This document shows, piece after piece, positions 62,444 through 64,000 of a stretch of DNA of 64,000 nt. The notes under the pieces were generated by a model. The model ran no database searches. It worked only from the letters and a program-made list of their open reading frames with translations, and was not told the DNA's origin. The translations under genes and the position numbers were made by a program. Origin of the DNA: Pseudomonadota bacterium (GTDB lineage: Bacteria; Pseudomonadota; Gammaproteobacteria; Burkholderiales; Sulfuriferulaceae); NCBI GenBank assembly GCA_021845925.1, contig JAJZUW010000009.1, forward strand, positions 80,258 through 144,257, given 5' to 3'. The stretch's first letter is position 1; each line of letters starts with the position of its first letter.

Positions 62444-62473
62444 AGTATAGCACGTGGTATTCAAGGTAACCAA
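62444..62473 (-). promoter_or_regulatory. Promoter of the M23 peptidase gene
   Basis: Leftward -35 TTGGTT (62473-62468), 18 bases, -10 TATACT (62449-62444). About 30 bases before the ATG. tyrS must use a separate rightward promoter that I cannot define clearly. Confidence 0.5.
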
Positions 62474-62517
62474 GCTGCAGAATGCGGCTTTTCAAGTTGT
62501 GGAAAGGGTTGTTCGAG

Positions 62518-63723
62518 ATGTCGATATCTGTCCAGGAATCGATGCGCATCATCAAGCGCGGATGCGATGAACTGATGGTTGAGCAGGAGCTGGCTGACAA
62601 GCTGGCCAGTGGCCGTCCGCTGCGGATAAAGGCGGGTTTTGATCCAACGGCACCCGATCTTCACCTGGGACATACGGTTTTGCTGAACAAGCTGAGGCAG
62701 TTGCAGGATCTGGGCCATCATGTGATGTTCCTGATCGGTGATTTTACCGGCATGATTGGCGACCCGACCGGAAAAAATGCCACACGCCCGCCGCTGACGC
62801 GCGAGCAGGTGCTGGAGAATGCCCAGTCTTATCGTGATCAGGTGTTCAGGATTCTCGATCCTGAGCGAACCGAAGTCATGTTCAATTCCACCTGGATGGA
62901 GCAACTGGGATCAGGCGGGATGATTCGTCTGGCTGCCCAGCATACGGTAGCCCGGATGCTGGAGCGGGATGATTTCAGCAAGCGATACCGGGCCAATCAG
63001 CCGATTGCCATTCATGAATTCCTGTATCCGCTGGTCCAGGGATACGATTCCGTCGCCATGAAGGCAGACCTGGAGTTGGGCGGCACGGATCAGAAATTCA
63101 ATCTGCTGATGGGGCGAGAGCTGCAAAAGCATTATGGCCAGTCGCCGCAATGCATTCTGACCATGCCGTTGCTGGAAGGGCTGGACGGCGTCAACAAGAT
63201 GTCCAAGTCGCTCGGCAACTACATCGGCATTGCCGAGGCCCCCGGCGAGATTTTTGGCAAAATCATGTCTGTTTCCGATGAGCTGATGTGGCGATACATT
63301 GACTTGCTGTCATTTGCGTCCCTGGATGAAATCGCGTCGTGGAAGGCTGAAGTGGCAGGCGGTGAAAATCCGCGCAACATCAAGGTTCGTTTTGCCCAGG
63401 AAATCGTTGCGCGATTCCACGATCGCAAAGCAGCCGAACTGGCCCTGCAGGATTTCGAGAACCGGTTCCGTCAGGGCGGTATCCCGGATGATCTCGCACT
63501 GACCGAACTGGCCGGCGAAACGGCTGGCATGCCCGTGGCCCAGGTGCTCAAGCAAAGTGGTTTGACGGCAACCACCTCCGAAGCGTTGCGCATGATTGAG
63601 CAGGGGGGCGTCAAGCTCAATGGCGAAAAAGTCGCCGACAAGGGGCTGATGATCCTGCCAGGCAACGAAGTGGTTCTGCAGGTGGGCAAGCGCAAATTCG
63701 CGCGGGTCAGAGTTGTTGTGTGA
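62518..63723 (+). CDS. tyrS: Tyrosyl-tRNA synthetase
   Basis: 401 residues from ATG 62518, with GGAAAGGG about ten bases upstream. Class I synthetase: HIGH-type motif in [18 protein letters not shown] in [14 protein letters not shown], and a C-terminal S4 domain ([20 protein letters not shown]). The [12 protein letters not shown] form is the TyrZ-like (second) type common in Betaproteobacteria. Lies immediately before an rRNA operon. Confidence 0.97.
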   Translation: MSISVQESMRIIKRGCDELMVEQELADKLASGRPLRIKAGFDPTAPDLHLGHTVLLNKLRQLQDLGHHVMFLIGDFTGMIGDPTGKNATRPPLTREQVLENAQSYRDQVFRILDPERTEVMFNSTWMEQLGSGGMIRLAAQHTVARMLERDDFSKRYRANQPIAIHEFLYPLVQGYDSVAMKADLELGGTDQKFNLLMGRELQKHYGQSPQCILTMPLLEGLDGVNKMSKSLGNYIGIAEAPGEIFGKIMSVSDELMWRYIDLLSFASLDEIASWKAEVAGGENPRNIKVRFAQEIVARFHDRKAAELALQDFENRFRQGGIPDDLALTELAGETAGMPVAQVLKQSGLTATTSEALRMIEQGGVKLNGEKVADKGLMILPGNEVVLQVGKRKFARVRVVV

Positions 63724-63754
63724 CAGCCTGATGAATCTTTTTTGAACAAAAGTG

Positions 63755-63782
63755 TTGACGCCCTGCGCAGAGGCGGTATAAT
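63755..63782 (+). promoter_or_regulatory. rRNA operon promoter
   Basis: -35 TTGACG (63755-63760), 16-base spacer, -10 TATAAT (63777-63782) followed by a GC-rich start GCGCAACTC, the discriminator type expected of stringently controlled rrn promoters. Located in the tyrS-rrn gap. Confidence 0.88.
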
Positions 63783-64000
63783 GCGCAACTCTTCTCGACG
63801 CGAAGAGTGCAACGCCAGACAGGCGAAGTACTGCAAGATGGGTAGTGACCCGGCTGCAACGCGACAGGAAGTGCTGATCTTTAACAAACCGATGACTGAT
63901 AAGAGTGGGCATTTGCGAGCCTGTGCTGTCTGAGAGGATGGCATGGGCACTTGTTAAAAAACAAGGTAGCAAAGACCCGCATCTTTTGAGCGTATCAGAG
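63783..64000 (+). other. rRNA leader with boxA antitermination site; 16S lies beyond
   Basis: The transcribed leader has TGATCTTTAACAA at 63875-63887, one base from the E. coli rrn boxA TGCTCTTTAACAA, used by Nus factors (including SuhB). It continues into CTTGTTAAAAAACAAGG, a small palindrome, and ends without reaching the 16S start. No coding region is supported here. Confidence 0.82.

Overview
This window reads as the chromosome of a betaproteobacterium, most likely Burkholderiales. The evidence is gene content and order: a chemotaxis run with CheZ, the block suhB / trmJ / cysE-iscRSUA-hscBA-fdx-iscX, rplM-rpsI-argC-erpA beside anmK-M23 peptidase-tyrS, a FimV-like protein, an RpfE-type protein and DUF2288. 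Nearly all genes are moderately GC-rich. One block at about 20.4-22.1 kb is visibly AT-rich and foreign.

Layout. 0-2.7 kb: end of a chemotaxis operon (cheB end, cheY, cheZ, HDOD protein). 2.9-4.7 kb: FimV-like protein. 4.8-11.3 kb: a leftward four-gene RND efflux operon ending in a GntR/FCD regulator; every junction is a 4-base overlap, and the promoter carries palindromes. 11.5-18.2 kb: Ser/Asn-rich protein, TPR-sulfotransferase, membrane proteins, a diguanylate cyclase and NnrS. 18.26-23.98 kb: a 5.7-kb island inserted at the 3' end of tRNA-Ser(GCT). 24.1-37.5 kb: lysC, suhB, trmJ, cysE, the complete ISC iron-sulfur operon, YcaO with a pseudouridine synthase, and hemN. 38.2-41.7 kb: ispD-ispF followed by a histone-deacetylase-like hydrolase and an aldo/keto reductase. 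41.8-42.4 kb: a composite repeat array. 42.4-48.6 kb: RpfE-like, nadC, a PilT-like ATPase, an MFS exporter, DUF2288 and rmuC. 48.6-53.7 kb: a 2-oxoacid dehydrogenase operon whose E2 and E3 are one polypeptide. 53.7-63.7 kb: leucyl aminopeptidase, EamA transporter, rplM-rpsI, argC, erpA, a 122-bp tandem repeat, anmK, M23 peptidase and tyrS. The last 250 bases are the promoter and leader of an rRNA operon whose 16S gene starts beyond the window.

The most interesting part is the tRNA-Ser island. A 17-bp copy of the tRNA end lies at each boundary, with clustered 9-bp motifs near both ends that look like integrase arm sites, and a tyrosine recombinase beside the tRNA. Inside are: (i) an unrecognised 213-residue protein; (ii) about 1.1 kb without convincing coding sequence, packed with perfect hairpins (many capped by GNRA tetraloops), complementary loops and a strong intrinsic terminator, so a candidate giant structured RNA; (iii) an AT-rich cassette bounded by 48-bp inverted repeats (45/48 identical) carrying a stand-alone class III nucleotidyl-cyclase-like gene translationally coupled to a gene for an exported protein. 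That pairing looks like cyclic-nucleotide signalling of the Pycsar type, but its partner is not a known Pycsar effector.

No database search was possible. Family names rest on motifs and gene order seen here. The RNA fold, operators and cyclase chemistry are inferences.
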